A stretch of DNA of 64,000 bases from Solwaraspora sp. WMMD406 (GTDB taxonomy: Bacteria > Actinomycetota > Actinomycetes > Mycobacteriales > Micromonosporaceae), in assembly GCF_029626025.1 (NCBI RefSeq), contig NZ_JARUBF010000001.1, forward strand, positions 4,030,001 through 4,094,000. The letters run 5' to 3'. This document shows, piece by piece, positions 28,815 to 35,435 of the stretch. A program made the translations under genes and the position numbers. Position 1 is the stretch's first letter, and the number at the start of each line of letters is the position of its first letter. The notes below the pieces were generated by a model. It was not told where the DNA came from and did not search any database. It saw only the letters and a program-made list of their open reading frames with translations.

Positions 28815-30218
28815 TTAGCCGCCGGGGCGCACCCGTCGCTGCACCGGTCGGAACCGGGCGCGCAGGCCGGCGGGGGCGAGCCGGCCGGCGAACACCGGTA
28901 CGGCCGAGTCGGCGTTCGGCGAGTCGATGGTGAAGCGTTGCGCCAGGCGCGCGGTGACGAGGGTCAGCTGCCGCATCGTCGACGCCGATCCCAGACAGAC
29001 CCGTGGGCCGGCGCCGAACGGCAGGTACGTCCGGCCCGGTGCCGGCCGCCCGGACAGCCAGCGGTCGGGGTCGAATTCGTCTGGCCGGTCCGGCCACCAT
29101 CGGGGATCGCGGTGGATCAGATAGACGTTGAGGAGCACCTCGTCACCGGGGTGCACCGTCCACGGGCCGAGAGCGGTGGTGCTCCGGGCGGTGCGGGTCA
29201 TCAGCCAGGCCGGCGGATGCAGTCGCAGCACCTCCGAGACGACGGCCTCGGCCAACGGCTGCCGGGCCGCCGGACGACCGTCGTCGTCAGCCGCCGCGTC
29301 CGCCTCGTCGCGCAGGTCGGAGGCGAGCCGGGGCCGGCGGGCGAGTTCGCGCACCATCGAGGCGAGCGCGGCCGCCGGTACGCCGTGCCCGCCGACCAGG
29401 ACGGCGCGCAGCGTCGACACCACGGCCCGGTCGGGCATCGCCGGGTCGGCGGCGAGCAGGTGGTCCAGCAGGTCGCCGCCGGGTGTGCGGGGTCCGGCGG
29501 CACGTCGCCGTCGGACGAGTTCGGTCAGGGCGTCGACGGTCCGCCGGTGGACGCGGAAGAAGCGGCGGTGGCGGGGCAGCGGCAGCCAGGCGGGCAGCGC
29601 GTACGTGGTCGTCTCGAACGCCGCGGTGGCGTCGATGCCGTCGGCGAGCAGCCCCGGCACGTCGGAGTCCGTGGTGTCCTCGGGGCCGAAGCAGTAGTCG
29701 GCGATCAGCCGGGCGGTGAACCGGCGCATCGTGTCGAGGACGTCGATCTCGTCGCCGCCGGCGGCGACGAGCACTCGGTCCAGGATTTCGACGGTACGGG
29801 TGTCGGCGGCCGCCGCGGCGTGCCGGTTGAGCCCCGGCCACACCGTACGGCGGGCCGTCATCCAGTCGCCGGCCCGCGCGGCGGCCCGGTCGAGGTCAGG
29901 GTTGGCGTCGAACGGGGCCTGCTCGGTGAGGAAGTCGTGATCGGTGCGGGTCAGGACGTCGTGGGCCAGGTCGGGGTCGATGACGCACACCGTACGGTCG
30001 TCGAAGGAGAACACGTCGCCGTGTTCGTGGTGGCAGCGGCGCAGGAACCCGATCCGGTCGGTTTCGTAGGCGCGGGTGTTGCCGGTCAGCCAGTGTCCGC
30101 GCGGACCGGGCGGCCGTCGACCGTTCCCGCCGCGACCCGCCACACCGCGACCCGCCACACCGCGACCCGCCACACCGCGACCTGCCACACCGCCACCCGC
30201 CATGCCGTGACCCGCCAT
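28815..30218 (-). CDS. Cytochrome P450 next to aromatic RiPP precursor
   Basis: 467 aa. ExxR helix EVLRLHP and heme motif FGAGPRVCLG with ligand C408 identify a P450. The I-helix segment reads LVGGHGVPAAAL, lacking the usual acidic-threonine pair, which suggests a reaction other than ordinary hydroxylation, such as radical aryl coupling. The start at 30218 has GGAGG five bases upstream. Residues 9-30 are a glycine-rich VAGRG repeat encoded by four 15-bp tandem copies (about 30131-30190). It is the last gene of the RiPP-type operon, separated from the peptide B gene by a strong hairpin, and is the best candidate to crosslink the Tyr/Trp core of that peptide. An IS5-type element abuts its stop codon. 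Confidence 0.9.
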   Translation of the reverse strand: MAGHGMAGGGVAGRGVAGRGVAGRGVAGRGGNGRRPPGPRGHWLTGNTRAYETDRIGFLRRCHHEHGDVFSFDDRTVCVIDPDLAHDVLTRTDHDFLTEQAPFDANPDLDRAAARAGDWMTARRTVWPGLNRHAAAAADTRTVEILDRVLVAAGGDEIDVLDTMRRFTARLIADYCFGPEDTTDSDVPGLLADGIDATAAFETTTYALPAWLPLPRHRRFFRVHRRTVDALTELVRRRRAAGPRTPGGDLLDHLLAADPAMPDRAVVSTLRAVLVGGHGVPAAALASMVRELARRPRLASDLRDEADAAADDDGRPAARQPLAEAVVSEVLRLHPPAWLMTRTARSTTALGPWTVHPGDEVLLNVYLIHRDPRWWPDRPDEFDPDRWLSGRPAPGRTYLPFGAGPRVCLGSASTMRQLTLVTARLAQRFTIDSPNADSAVPVFAGRLAPAGLRARFRPVQRRVRPGG

Positions 30219-30234
30219 CCTGGCCTCCAAACGC

Positions 30235-30266
30235 ATCACAGGATCCCGTGGTCGGGATCCTGTGAT
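30235..30266 (-). terminator. Strong intercistronic hairpin after peptide B gene
   Basis: ATCACAGGATCCCG, a 4-base loop and CGGGATCCTGTGAT form a perfect 14-bp stem between the peptide stop (30319) and the P450 start (30218). No U-tract follows in the transcript direction, so it is more likely a partial terminator or 3'-end stabiliser than a full stop. Such hairpins in RiPP operons raise precursor output relative to enzymes. Confidence 0.75.
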
Positions 30267-30318
30267 CCGAGTCGGTCCACTGTCATCGGTGGACGTCGTC
30301 GCTGGTGTCGGTGTCGGT

Positions 30319-30408
30319 CTACTCGTAGTGGTAGGGCCAGTAGATGTAGCGTCCACTGACGCGCTTCTTGCCCACCAGACGAGCTGCCAGGTGTCGGAGC
30401 GTCCGCAT
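30319..30408 (-). CDS. Putative RiPP precursor peptide B, 29 aa, aromatic C-terminus
   Basis: A short gene, ATG 30408 to TAG, preceded by GAGGTGA with five bases to the start. The N-terminal part is basic and leader-like (MRTLRHLAARLVGKK); the C-terminus is GRYIYWPYHYE with four tyrosines, one tryptophan and one histidine. It is followed directly by a stable hairpin and then a P450. Cittilin derives from a similar-sized precursor with a YIYY core crosslinked by a P450, so YIYW (residues 21-24) with a PYHYE follower is a plausible core here; the biarylitides and atropopeptides show that P450s also join Tyr, His and Trp. No product is known; the role is inferred from sequence and context. Confidence 0.78.
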   Translation of the reverse strand: MRTLRHLAARLVGKKRVSGRYIYWPYHYE

Positions 30409-30502
30409 GGCGATCACCTCTTTCATCGGTCGAGGCGAATACTTCTCATGATCGTGGCACGTCGTTCATCTTTACGCAATGCCATGAAGTCGGCACTTCT
30501 GG

Positions 30503-31714
30503 TTACAACACTGTGTCGTCCGACCAGTGCACCGGCAATGCCAGTGGGCCGCGCACGATCGTGCCGGTGCGCCACCGCACCCCGTCCGGGTCGAGCAGCC
30601 GCAGACCCGGCACCCGCGCCGTCAGCGTGCCGATCACCTCTTCGAGTTCCATCGTGGACAGCCACGCGCCCAGGCAGCGGTGCGGACCGTGGCCGAAGGC
30701 CAGATGCCGGGCGGCCGGCCGCCGATCCGGATCGAACGTGTCCGGATCCGGGTACACCGTCGCGTCACGATTGGCCGACACCGCCGAGGTGAACACCGCC
30801 TCACCGGCCCGGATGGTGACCCCACCCAGTTCGACGTCCTCGGTCGCCACCCGAGGCAGGCCGCTGCCGCCGTTGAGCGGCACGAACCGCAGCAGCTCCC
30901 GCACCACGTCCGGGACACGCTGCGGCGACCGGCACAGCAGATCCCAGAACCGCCGGTGCCGCAGCAGCAGATATGTCGAGCTGGCCAGATGGCTGGCGGT
31001 GGTCTCGAACCCGGCCGCGAGCAGGGTCACGCCGAACGAGACCAGTTCCCGTTCGGTCATCGTCGCGCCGTCGTCGGTGGCCCGCACCAGCACACCGAGC
31101 AGGTCGTCGGTGGCGCTCCGGCGGCGGTGGGCGATGAGTTCGCCGAGGTAGTCCTCCAGTTGGGCGGCGATCGCCCGGAACCGGTCGGCCGGCATCGCGC
31201 CGGGGGCGAGCAGCGCCTCGGTCCACACCCGGAACCGGTCGCGGTCGGCCAGCGGCACCCCGAGCACGTGGCAGAGCACGGTCATCGGCACCGGCAGGGC
31301 GACCGTGGTGCACAGGTCCGCCGGGGTCGGCCCGGCGAGCAGCGCGTCGACGCGTTCGGCGGCCACCTGCCGGACGTACGGGCGCAGCAGCTCCACCCGC
31401 CACTGGGCGAACGCGGTGGCGGCGATCCGCCGCAGCCGGCTGTGTTCGGGGCGGTCCAAGTCCAGGATGGTGGTGGCGACCGGCGGTGCCTCGGTCTGTC
31501 GTGGCACGTCCGGCCGGCAGGCGGCGGCCCGGCTGAACCGGGGATCGGCCAGCACCGTCGTCACGTCGGCGTAGCGGGTGGCCAGCCAGGCGTCGCCGCC
31601 GTACGGCAGCCGGACCCGCGACACCGGGCACTGCGCCCGCAGCCGCGCCAGCCGGGGGTCGAGCCCCAGTTCGTCGAAGTCCCGGAACGGGTAGGGCGGC
31701 GGCGGGTCGGTCAC
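30503..31714 (-). CDS. Cytochrome P450 (canonical bacterial type)
   Basis: 403 aa, normal for a soluble bacterial P450. I-helix LLAAGFETTASHL holds the acid-threonine pair for oxygen activation, the ExxR is in VRELLRFVP, and the heme motif is FGHGPHRCLGAWLS with C347. The GTG start at 31714 lies 3 bases after the stop of the DUF5825-like gene, so it is part of the radical SAM operon. Redox partners are not encoded nearby. It could hydroxylate or crosslink either peptide; the operon position just before peptide B gives no preference. The 94-bp gap to the peptide B gene shows no clear promoter. Confidence 0.93.
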   Translation of the reverse strand: MTDPPPPYPFRDFDELGLDPRLARLRAQCPVSRVRLPYGGDAWLATRYADVTTVLADPRFSRAAACRPDVPRQTEAPPVATTILDLDRPEHSRLRRIAATAFAQWRVELLRPYVRQVAAERVDALLAGPTPADLCTTVALPVPMTVLCHVLGVPLADRDRFRVWTEALLAPGAMPADRFRAIAAQLEDYLGELIAHRRRSATDDLLGVLVRATDDGATMTERELVSFGVTLLAAGFETTASHLASSTYLLLRHRRFWDLLCRSPQRVPDVVRELLRFVPLNGGSGLPRVATEDVELGGVTIRAGEAVFTSAVSANRDATVYPDPDTFDPDRRPAARHLAFGHGPHRCLGAWLSTMELEEVIGTLTARVPGLRLLDPDGVRWRTGTIVRGPLALPVHWSDDTVL

Positions 31715-31717
31715 GGC

Positions 31718-32284
31718 TCACACCGCCACGTACGGCACCGGCCAGTGCCGCATCCGGTACGGCAGGATCAGGACGGCGTCGCCGGCCGCGACGGCGAGTC
31801 CTGCCTCGACCGCGACCGCCGCCGCTTCGGCGTCGCCGGTGACCGGGCCGCTGGTGGAAAGGCCGCCTGCGGGCAGGTCCCCGGCGAGGCGCAGGAACGC
31901 GTCGAAGCCGTCGGTGATCACCATCCGGCTCTGCTCCACTCCCGGTCGGACATCCTTGACCACCACCAGAGAAGGTCCGCGCCGGTAGTAGAAGCTGCCG
32001 TAGCGGTACGCCAGCCCCCACTCGGCGGCGTACGCCCGGCTGCGCTGGTCGGCCGCGTCCGACGGCGCGACCAGATGGACGTGGGTCTCCAACGGGAACA
32101 GCGGCCGGCCGCGCAGCGTCCACCGCAGCCGTACGGCGTGGCTGGTGACCTCGCGCAGGAATCGCAGCTGGGCCAGATCTTGCTCGGGGGATTCGCCGAA
32201 CTCCAGCGGCTCGGGCAGGGTGACGGTCCGCAGCGACCAGGCGGGCAGGTCGAGGCGGTCGATCGGAGTCGTCGCCGTGGTCAT
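31718..32284 (-). CDS. DUF5825-like partner of the radical SAM protein
   Basis: 188 aa. It resembles, from memory, the small proteins (DUF5825) that accompany RiPP C-methyltransferase radical SAM enzymes in actinobacteria; their biochemical role is not established. Features are WTLRGRPLFPLETHVHLVAPS, an aromatic stretch YAAEWGLAYRYGSFYYRRGPSL and a C-terminal PYRMRHWPVPYV. The stop of the radical SAM gene is two bases before its ATG at 32284, implying coupled translation and probably a complex. No signal peptide or membrane segment is visible. Confidence 0.6.
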   Translation of the reverse strand: MTTATTPIDRLDLPAWSLRTVTLPEPLEFGESPEQDLAQLRFLREVTSHAVRLRWTLRGRPLFPLETHVHLVAPSDAADQRSRAYAAEWGLAYRYGSFYYRRGPSLVVVKDVRPGVEQSRMVITDGFDAFLRLAGDLPAGGLSTSGPVTGDAEAAAVAVEAGLAVAAGDAVLILPYRMRHWPVPYVAV

Positions 32285-32286
32285 CT

Positions 32287-34149
32287 TCAGGCCACCTTGA
32301 TCGGTTCGACGGCGGTCGCCAGGGTGATCCAGCGCCCGTTTTCCTCGAAGACCAGGCCGGCGGCGTCGAGTTCGGCCAGCCACTCGGTGATCCGCCCGGT
32401 GAGCCAGGAGGCGCGCCGGTCGGCTGTGCGCGGTGTCGCGTCGTCGGTGAGCCGGCCGACCAGCGCCGACACCGTACGACCGGGTTGCAGCTCGGCGTAG
32501 GCGCGGCGCAGCAGCGGGTCGGTGATCCGGTGTTCGCGCTGCGGCCAGCCGACCCGCCGGTCCTCGATCACGATCTCGTCGGCGGTCAGGCCGGTGACCA
32601 GCTCCAACGCGCTGGCCGGGTAGCTGTCGGCCCAGCGTTTGAGCAGTTCGTTGAGGGGTTCGGCGTCCTGGTCGCTCAGCCCGGCGGGGTCGGTGTCGAA
32701 CAGGTAGACCATGTCTTGGACGGCCGCCTCGGGCAGGTCGTAGACGTGCTGGTAGAGCCGGGCCGGCCGGCGCTGCGGGAAGCCGAGCGCCGGGTTCTCG
32801 AAGTACGGGCTGAACCGTTCGAGCAGGATCCGGGACGCCCCGGCGGGTGGCTGCAGGTGCGCCAGCCGGGGGAGTTGACGCAGCACCGCCTCGTAGTCGG
32901 CGAGGCGTTCACCGGGGAAGCCGTACAGCCAGTTCCAGGACACCGTCAGGCTGGCCGATTCGCAGTCGCGCAGCGTACGGACGTTGTGGATGCCGGAAAC
33001 GCCTTTGTCCATCAGTTTGAGCACCGGGGAGACCAGCGACTCGATGCCTGGTTGCACGTGGGCGACGCCGGCCGACCGCAGCGCGGTGATCTCGGCGGGC
33101 CGCAGGTTGGACTTGACCTCGTAGTGCAGCCGCAGGTCCAGGTCGAGCGCCGCGATCCGGGGCAGGAAGTCGCTGTAGTACCGGTTGTCGATGATGTTGT
33201 CCACCATGATCACGTCGAGGGTCTGGTGGCGGCCGATCAGATCGGTCAGCTCGTCGACCACTCGCGCCGGGGACTTGGCCCGGAACGTCATCGCGGTGCC
33301 GTTGAGGCCGCAGAAGGTGCAGTGGTGCTTCTCGCCCCACCAGCAGCCCCGGGCGCTCTCCAGGACCAGCTTCGGTTCGATGTAGCCGTCGATGGTGGAC
33401 TCGGCGAACTGGGCGAACCAGTCGTCGAACAGCGGGGTGGGGATGTGCGCGGGGGCCAGCAGCGAGCCTTGCGGGTTGTGCCGGGCCTCGCCGTCGTGTC
33501 GCCAGGACAGCCCGGGGACGCTGGCGAAGTCGGTCCGGCCGTCGAGGGCGTCGAGCAGCCGGGGGAAGGCGACCTCGCCTTCGCCTCGGACGACGAAGTC
33601 GACGAACGGGTAGTTGCGGTGCAGGGCTATGCCCATCGCGCCGTCGCAGTTGCCGCCGCCGAAGGCGATCCGTACGTCGGGGGCGAGCTGGCGGATCCGG
33701 CGGGCCACCGCGAGGCTCGGCACGTTCTGCATGAACGTGGTGGTGAAGCCGACCAGGGTCGGTCCGGTGGCGAGGATCTCGTCGGCGGCCAGCCGGACGA
33801 AGGCGTCGGCGTACCGGCGCATCGCCGTCGGCGTGGCGATGCCGGTGCCGTACTCGGCGGCGTAGCGGCGCAGCGTGTCGACGCCGAACTCGGGGTCGTC
33901 GTGCAGCACTCCGGCGAACACCCAGTCACCGAGACCGTCGAAGAGGCCGACCTCGGCGACCTCGGTGTAGTCGGCGGGCGTCAGTTCCCCGTCGCTGTGT
34001 TCCATCAGGAACTCCGCCCAGCGCAGGCTGCCGTGGTAGGCCGCCGGTTCGGGGCGGCCGGCCGCGCGGGTGGCGGCCTTGAGCAGCCCGATCGGCAGCG
34101 ACGGTGACTCGATGGCCTGCCAGGGCATCGCGACCAGACACACCGACAT
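32287..34149 (-). CDS. B12-binding radical SAM RiPP maturase (C-methyltransferase type)
   Basis: 620 aa. The N-terminal half is a cobalamin-binding-like Rossmann domain (PTLVGFTTTFMQNVPSLAVARRI to FVDFVVRGEGEVAFPRLL, about residues 130-200). The cluster-binding cysteines are C269, C277 and C280 (C-x7-C-x2-C in GCWWGEKHHCTFC), the unusual spacing of the RiPP maturation radical SAM protein 1 family rather than the common CxxxCxxC. These enzymes are thought to C-methylate peptide residues. ATG 34149 has GGAGG six bases upstream. It follows the peptide A gene and its hairpin, which makes peptide A its likely substrate. Confidence 0.88.
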   Translation of the reverse strand: MSVCLVAMPWQAIESPSLPIGLLKAATRAAGRPEPAAYHGSLRWAEFLMEHSDGELTPADYTEVAEVGLFDGLGDWVFAGVLHDDPEFGVDTLRRYAAEYGTGIATPTAMRRYADAFVRLAADEILATGPTLVGFTTTFMQNVPSLAVARRIRQLAPDVRIAFGGGNCDGAMGIALHRNYPFVDFVVRGEGEVAFPRLLDALDGRTDFASVPGLSWRHDGEARHNPQGSLLAPAHIPTPLFDDWFAQFAESTIDGYIEPKLVLESARGCWWGEKHHCTFCGLNGTAMTFRAKSPARVVDELTDLIGRHQTLDVIMVDNIIDNRYYSDFLPRIAALDLDLRLHYEVKSNLRPAEITALRSAGVAHVQPGIESLVSPVLKLMDKGVSGIHNVRTLRDCESASLTVSWNWLYGFPGERLADYEAVLRQLPRLAHLQPPAGASRILLERFSPYFENPALGFPQRRPARLYQHVYDLPEAAVQDMVYLFDTDPAGLSDQDAEPLNELLKRWADSYPASALELVTGLTADEIVIEDRRVGWPQREHRITDPLLRRAYAELQPGRTVSALVGRLTDDATPRTADRRASWLTGRITEWLAELDAAGLVFEENGRWITLATAVEPIKVA

Positions 34150-34227
34150 CGGAGGCCTCCAAAGCGGTACGGGTTGTTCCACGCCGGTACGGGTGGTGTG
34201 GCGCATCACGGACGCCGGGGAGGAAGC

Positions 34228-34255
34228 GCCGGATGGGGCTGACACCCCACCCGGC
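34228..34255 (-). terminator. Hairpin after peptide A gene
   Basis: GCCGGATGGGG, a 6-base loop and CCCCACCCGGC pair over ten base pairs with one A/C mismatch, starting 5 bases after the peptide A stop. As with the hairpin behind peptide B, it can act as a partial terminator or mRNA stabiliser so that more precursor than enzyme is made. Confidence 0.65.
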
Positions 34256-34260
34256 ACCTG

Positions 34261-34344
34261 TCACTTCTCGGCCTTGCGGGTCGGAACCAGGTACTTGCAG
34301 GTGCCGTGCGTCGGCTTCTTCAGGCCGACCTTCTTGATCGTCAC
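34261..34344 (-). CDS. Putative RiPP precursor peptide A, 27 aa, single cysteine
   Basis: GTG 34344 to TGA, with GGAGG eight bases upstream; another GTG at 34353 overlaps that ribosome binding site and is disfavoured. The peptide is strongly basic, with KKPTHGTCKYLVPTRK in the second half: one Cys, one Tyr, one His and two Pro. It starts 5 bases after the diiron oxygenase stop, so it is translated with it, and lies directly before the radical SAM gene. The context is that of a RiPP precursor. The modified residues cannot be told from the sequence; the Thr-His-Gly-Thr-Cys-Lys-Tyr stretch is the natural place to look. Confidence 0.7.
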   Translation of the reverse strand: MTIKKVGLKKPTHGTCKYLVPTRKAEK

Positions 34345-34349
34345 GTCGT

Positions 34350-35102
34350 TCACCTCCCTTCCACGTCGACTCCGCCGGCCCGCAGGCGGGCCCGGTGGCG
34401 GCGGAGGAACCAGTGCCGGACCCGGTCGGGCTCGCGGCCGGTCAGTTCGGCCAGGGAGACCGAGATCGTGTCCAGGTAGGTCAACCGCATGCCGATCTCG
34501 TGCCACTGCGGCCCGTACTCGTGCCACAGCTCGCGCCCCCGGCCCTTGGTGGCCTCCCGGGCCAGGTAGTTGAGTCCGATCGCGACGTGCTGGATCTCGT
34601 CGCGGCGGACGTGGTGGTAGAGCCGGCCGAGCGGGTCGCCGGCGAAGACCTCGCGCAGCAGGATGAACTCGTCGGCGGCGAAGCCTTCCAGCATCGTGTG
34701 CACCAGCGCCCGACCCATGTGCGGCAGCCTTGTCAGCGCCTGGTCCAGCGGCTCCATCAACTCGGCGGCCTCCGGTTCCGGCTCGCCGCCGACCAGCTTG
34801 GCGTACTGGTAGAAGGCGTCGGCGTGGCGGGCCTCATCGGCGGTGGCCAGCGCCAGACTGAACCGCAGCGGGGCGTCCTCGGTCTGCGCGGCGAGGGTGG
34901 CCGCCGCGACCAGGCCGGCCTGTTCGGCGTAGTAGCCGCGTGAGGCCATCCGCCAGGCCATCTCGGCCCGGTCCCAGCCCGGGTTCGCCGGCCCACGGCC
35001 GATGATGTCCGCAGCGCGCCACGGGGTCTTGTCCCGGGTCACCCCGAAGACGCGGTACGCCAATTCGTCCCGATCAAGATCGTCGGCATCGATGAGAGTC
35101 AT
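34350..35102 (-). CDS. Ferritin-like diiron oxygenase
   Basis: 250 aa. A four-helix diiron protein with ligands visible as E60, E90 and H93 (DEARH), E139, E169 and H172 (DEIQH), the E/ExxH/E/ExxH pattern of ribonucleotide-reductase-like oxygenases. Such enzymes perform N-oxygenation, desaturation, hydroxylation or C-C cleavage in natural product pathways. The start at 35102 has GGGGAG about seven bases upstream. It is the first gene of the minus-strand operon, transcribed divergently from the MFS gene. The substrate is unknown; peptide A, encoded 5 bases downstream, is the obvious candidate. The sequence does not match the heme-oxygenase-like diiron type with certainty. Confidence 0.85.
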   Translation of the reverse strand: MTLIDADDLDRDELAYRVFGVTRDKTPWRAADIIGRGPANPGWDRAEMAWRMASRGYYAEQAGLVAAATLAAQTEDAPLRFSLALATADEARHADAFYQYAKLVGGEPEPEAAELMEPLDQALTRLPHMGRALVHTMLEGFAADEFILLREVFAGDPLGRLYHHVRRDEIQHVAIGLNYLAREATKGRGRELWHEYGPQWHEIGMRLTYLDTISVSLAELTGREPDRVRHWFLRRHRARLRAGGVDVEGR

Positions 35103-35167
35103 GGTGAACTCCCCAATGGTGCTCGTCGTCCGCAATCATTCGCGGGGCCGGAGGAGGGGTGAGTGCG

Positions 35168-35230
35168 GATCGCCTGTTGCTCATCACGGCGATCGTCCGT
35201 TGCTCATCCATCGATCGCCCGTTGCTCATC
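35168..35230. promoter_or_regulatory. Three 18-bp direct repeats, candidate activator sites
   Basis: The units are 35168-35185, 35191-35208 and 35213-35230, with consensus GATCGYCYGTTGCTCATC and only one or two differences. Start-to-start distances are 23 and 22 bp, about two helical turns, so a protein would bind all three on the same DNA face. They lie between the divergent diiron oxygenase and MFS operons. SARP-type activators use direct repeats at 11- or 22-bp periods, but no such regulator gene is in the window. Confidence 0.6.
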
Positions 35231-35255
35231 GCAGCGCTGGCCGCGCCGTCGCGCG

Positions 35256-35268
35256 GTGACAATGTCAC
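35256..35268. promoter_or_regulatory. Palindrome GTGAC-AAT-GTCAC in the same divergent region
   Basis: A perfect 5-bp inverted repeat with a 3-bp centre, 26 bp after the direct repeats. It could be an operator for a second, dimeric regulator. The rest of the 333-bp region (35103-35435) holds no convincing gene. Confidence 0.3.
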
Positions 35269-35435
35269 GATGGTAAATGACCTCCGGCGGCAGGGCAAGC
35301 ATTTCCGGTGGTGTTCGATCCCGTGGCCGGCGGCGATGAAGTAGGCCAAGCGCATTTACCGTAGTCGACGTCGCTTCCGTCGAGAGTCGGCCTGTGGGAA
35401 GGTGACTCGACCCCGACGAGCCGAGGAGTGATGCC

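Noticed and set aside
35159-35344. Small plus-strand ORF of 61 aa with repeated DRPLLI segments
   Set aside because: The repetition comes from the 18-bp direct repeats in the divergent promoter. No ribosome binding site is seen and the codons follow the repeats.
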